Assembly (NCBI GenBank): GCA_946479335.1
Contig: CAMLFP010000140.1
Span: forward strand, 1-12,602
DNA: 12,602 bases
Origin: an uncultured Archangium sp.
Lineage (GTDB): Bacteria > Myxococcota > Myxococcia > Myxococcales > Myxococcaceae
Direction: 5' to 3'
Part shown: positions 12,527 to 12,602 of the stretch, in pieces
Layout: each line of letters starts with the position of its first letter
Position numbering within the stretch: position 1 is the stretch's first letter
Translations under genes and position numbers: made by a program
The notes under the pieces: generated by a model
Seen by the model: only the letters and a program-made list of their open reading frames with translations
Told to the model about the DNA's origin: nothing
Databases searched by the model: none

Positions 12527-12602
12527 ATGCCGCGCGAGACACAGGCCGAGAAACGGGCGAGGGCGGTGACCATCATCACCCGCCTCGACGCCGCGATGCC
12601 CG
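12527..12602 (+). CDS. nth: Start of a gene, probably endonuclease III (cut by window edge)
   Basis: An ATG at 12527 opens a frame of 25 codons that runs off the right edge: MPRETQAEKRARAVTIITRL and then DAAMP. A short charged start followed by a RARAVxIIxRLxAxxPD-type helix matches the N-terminus of bacterial endonuclease III (base-excision DNA glycosylase/AP lyase). The diagnostic helix-hairpin-helix and the iron-sulfur cysteines would lie outside the window, so this rests on 25 residues. Only a weak ribosome binding site (GCGG) is visible. It is divergent from the DUF4288 gene, with 48 bp between starts. Confidence 0.45.
   Translation, partial: MPRETQAEKRARAVTIITRLDAAMP

Overview
The window is GC-rich, with strong G/C preference at third codon positions, compact gene packing and many 4-bp ATGA/GTGA overlaps. 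Together with an LpxL-type acyltransferase (Gram-negative outer membrane), lipobox proteins and a myxobacterial-looking HU protein, this suggests a Myxococcota-type (delta-proteobacterial) chromosome. That assignment is an inference from style and protein character; no marker gene proves it. No tRNA, rRNA, CRISPR array, integrase or complete insertion sequence was seen.

Layout. Bases 1-340 hold no convincing gene, only a possible 3' end of a plus-strand frame. From 7826 down to 341 runs a tightly packed seven-gene minus-strand unit: pssA (phosphatidylserine synthase), cinA (two-domain NMN deamidase/COG1058 protein), a polytopic GT-C-like membrane protein, a DUF1285-like protein, a GH3 (NagZ-like) glycosidase, an LpxL/HtrB-like acyltransferase and a membrane GT2 glycosyltransferase. 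The genes are separated by -4 to +30 bp, so co-transcription is likely. A shared envelope lipid/glycan role is a reasonable hypothesis, though cinA is a poor fit to it.

An alpha/beta hydrolase with an N-terminal membrane anchor reads away from pssA (7851-8921, plus), with only 24 bp between the two start codons. It converges on and overlaps by 45 bp a large beta-helix lipoprotein gene (8877-10337, minus). That gene is divergent from an HU-family DNA-binding protein gene (10447-10716, plus), which ends in a perfect-stem hairpin and then a clear intrinsic terminator. A second minus-strand unit follows: DUF4288 protein, M23 lipoprotein peptidase, then an unrecognised 126-residue protein. At the right edge a plus-strand gene begins that looks like endonuclease III.

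The most unusual layer is not the genes themselves. Several short AT-rich islands sit in otherwise very GC-rich sequence. Three of them carry TGTACA words, and two of those three also carry inverted repeats; one of these lies inside the hydrolase gene and the other inside the M23 gene, where CCTGTACA recurs three times at 9-bp-multiple spacing. An extended -10-like 10-mer, TTGATACAAT, occurs twice, once in the lipoprotein/HU intergenic region and once inside pssA. The GH3 enzyme also appears to carry Asp where the family's catalytic His is expected.
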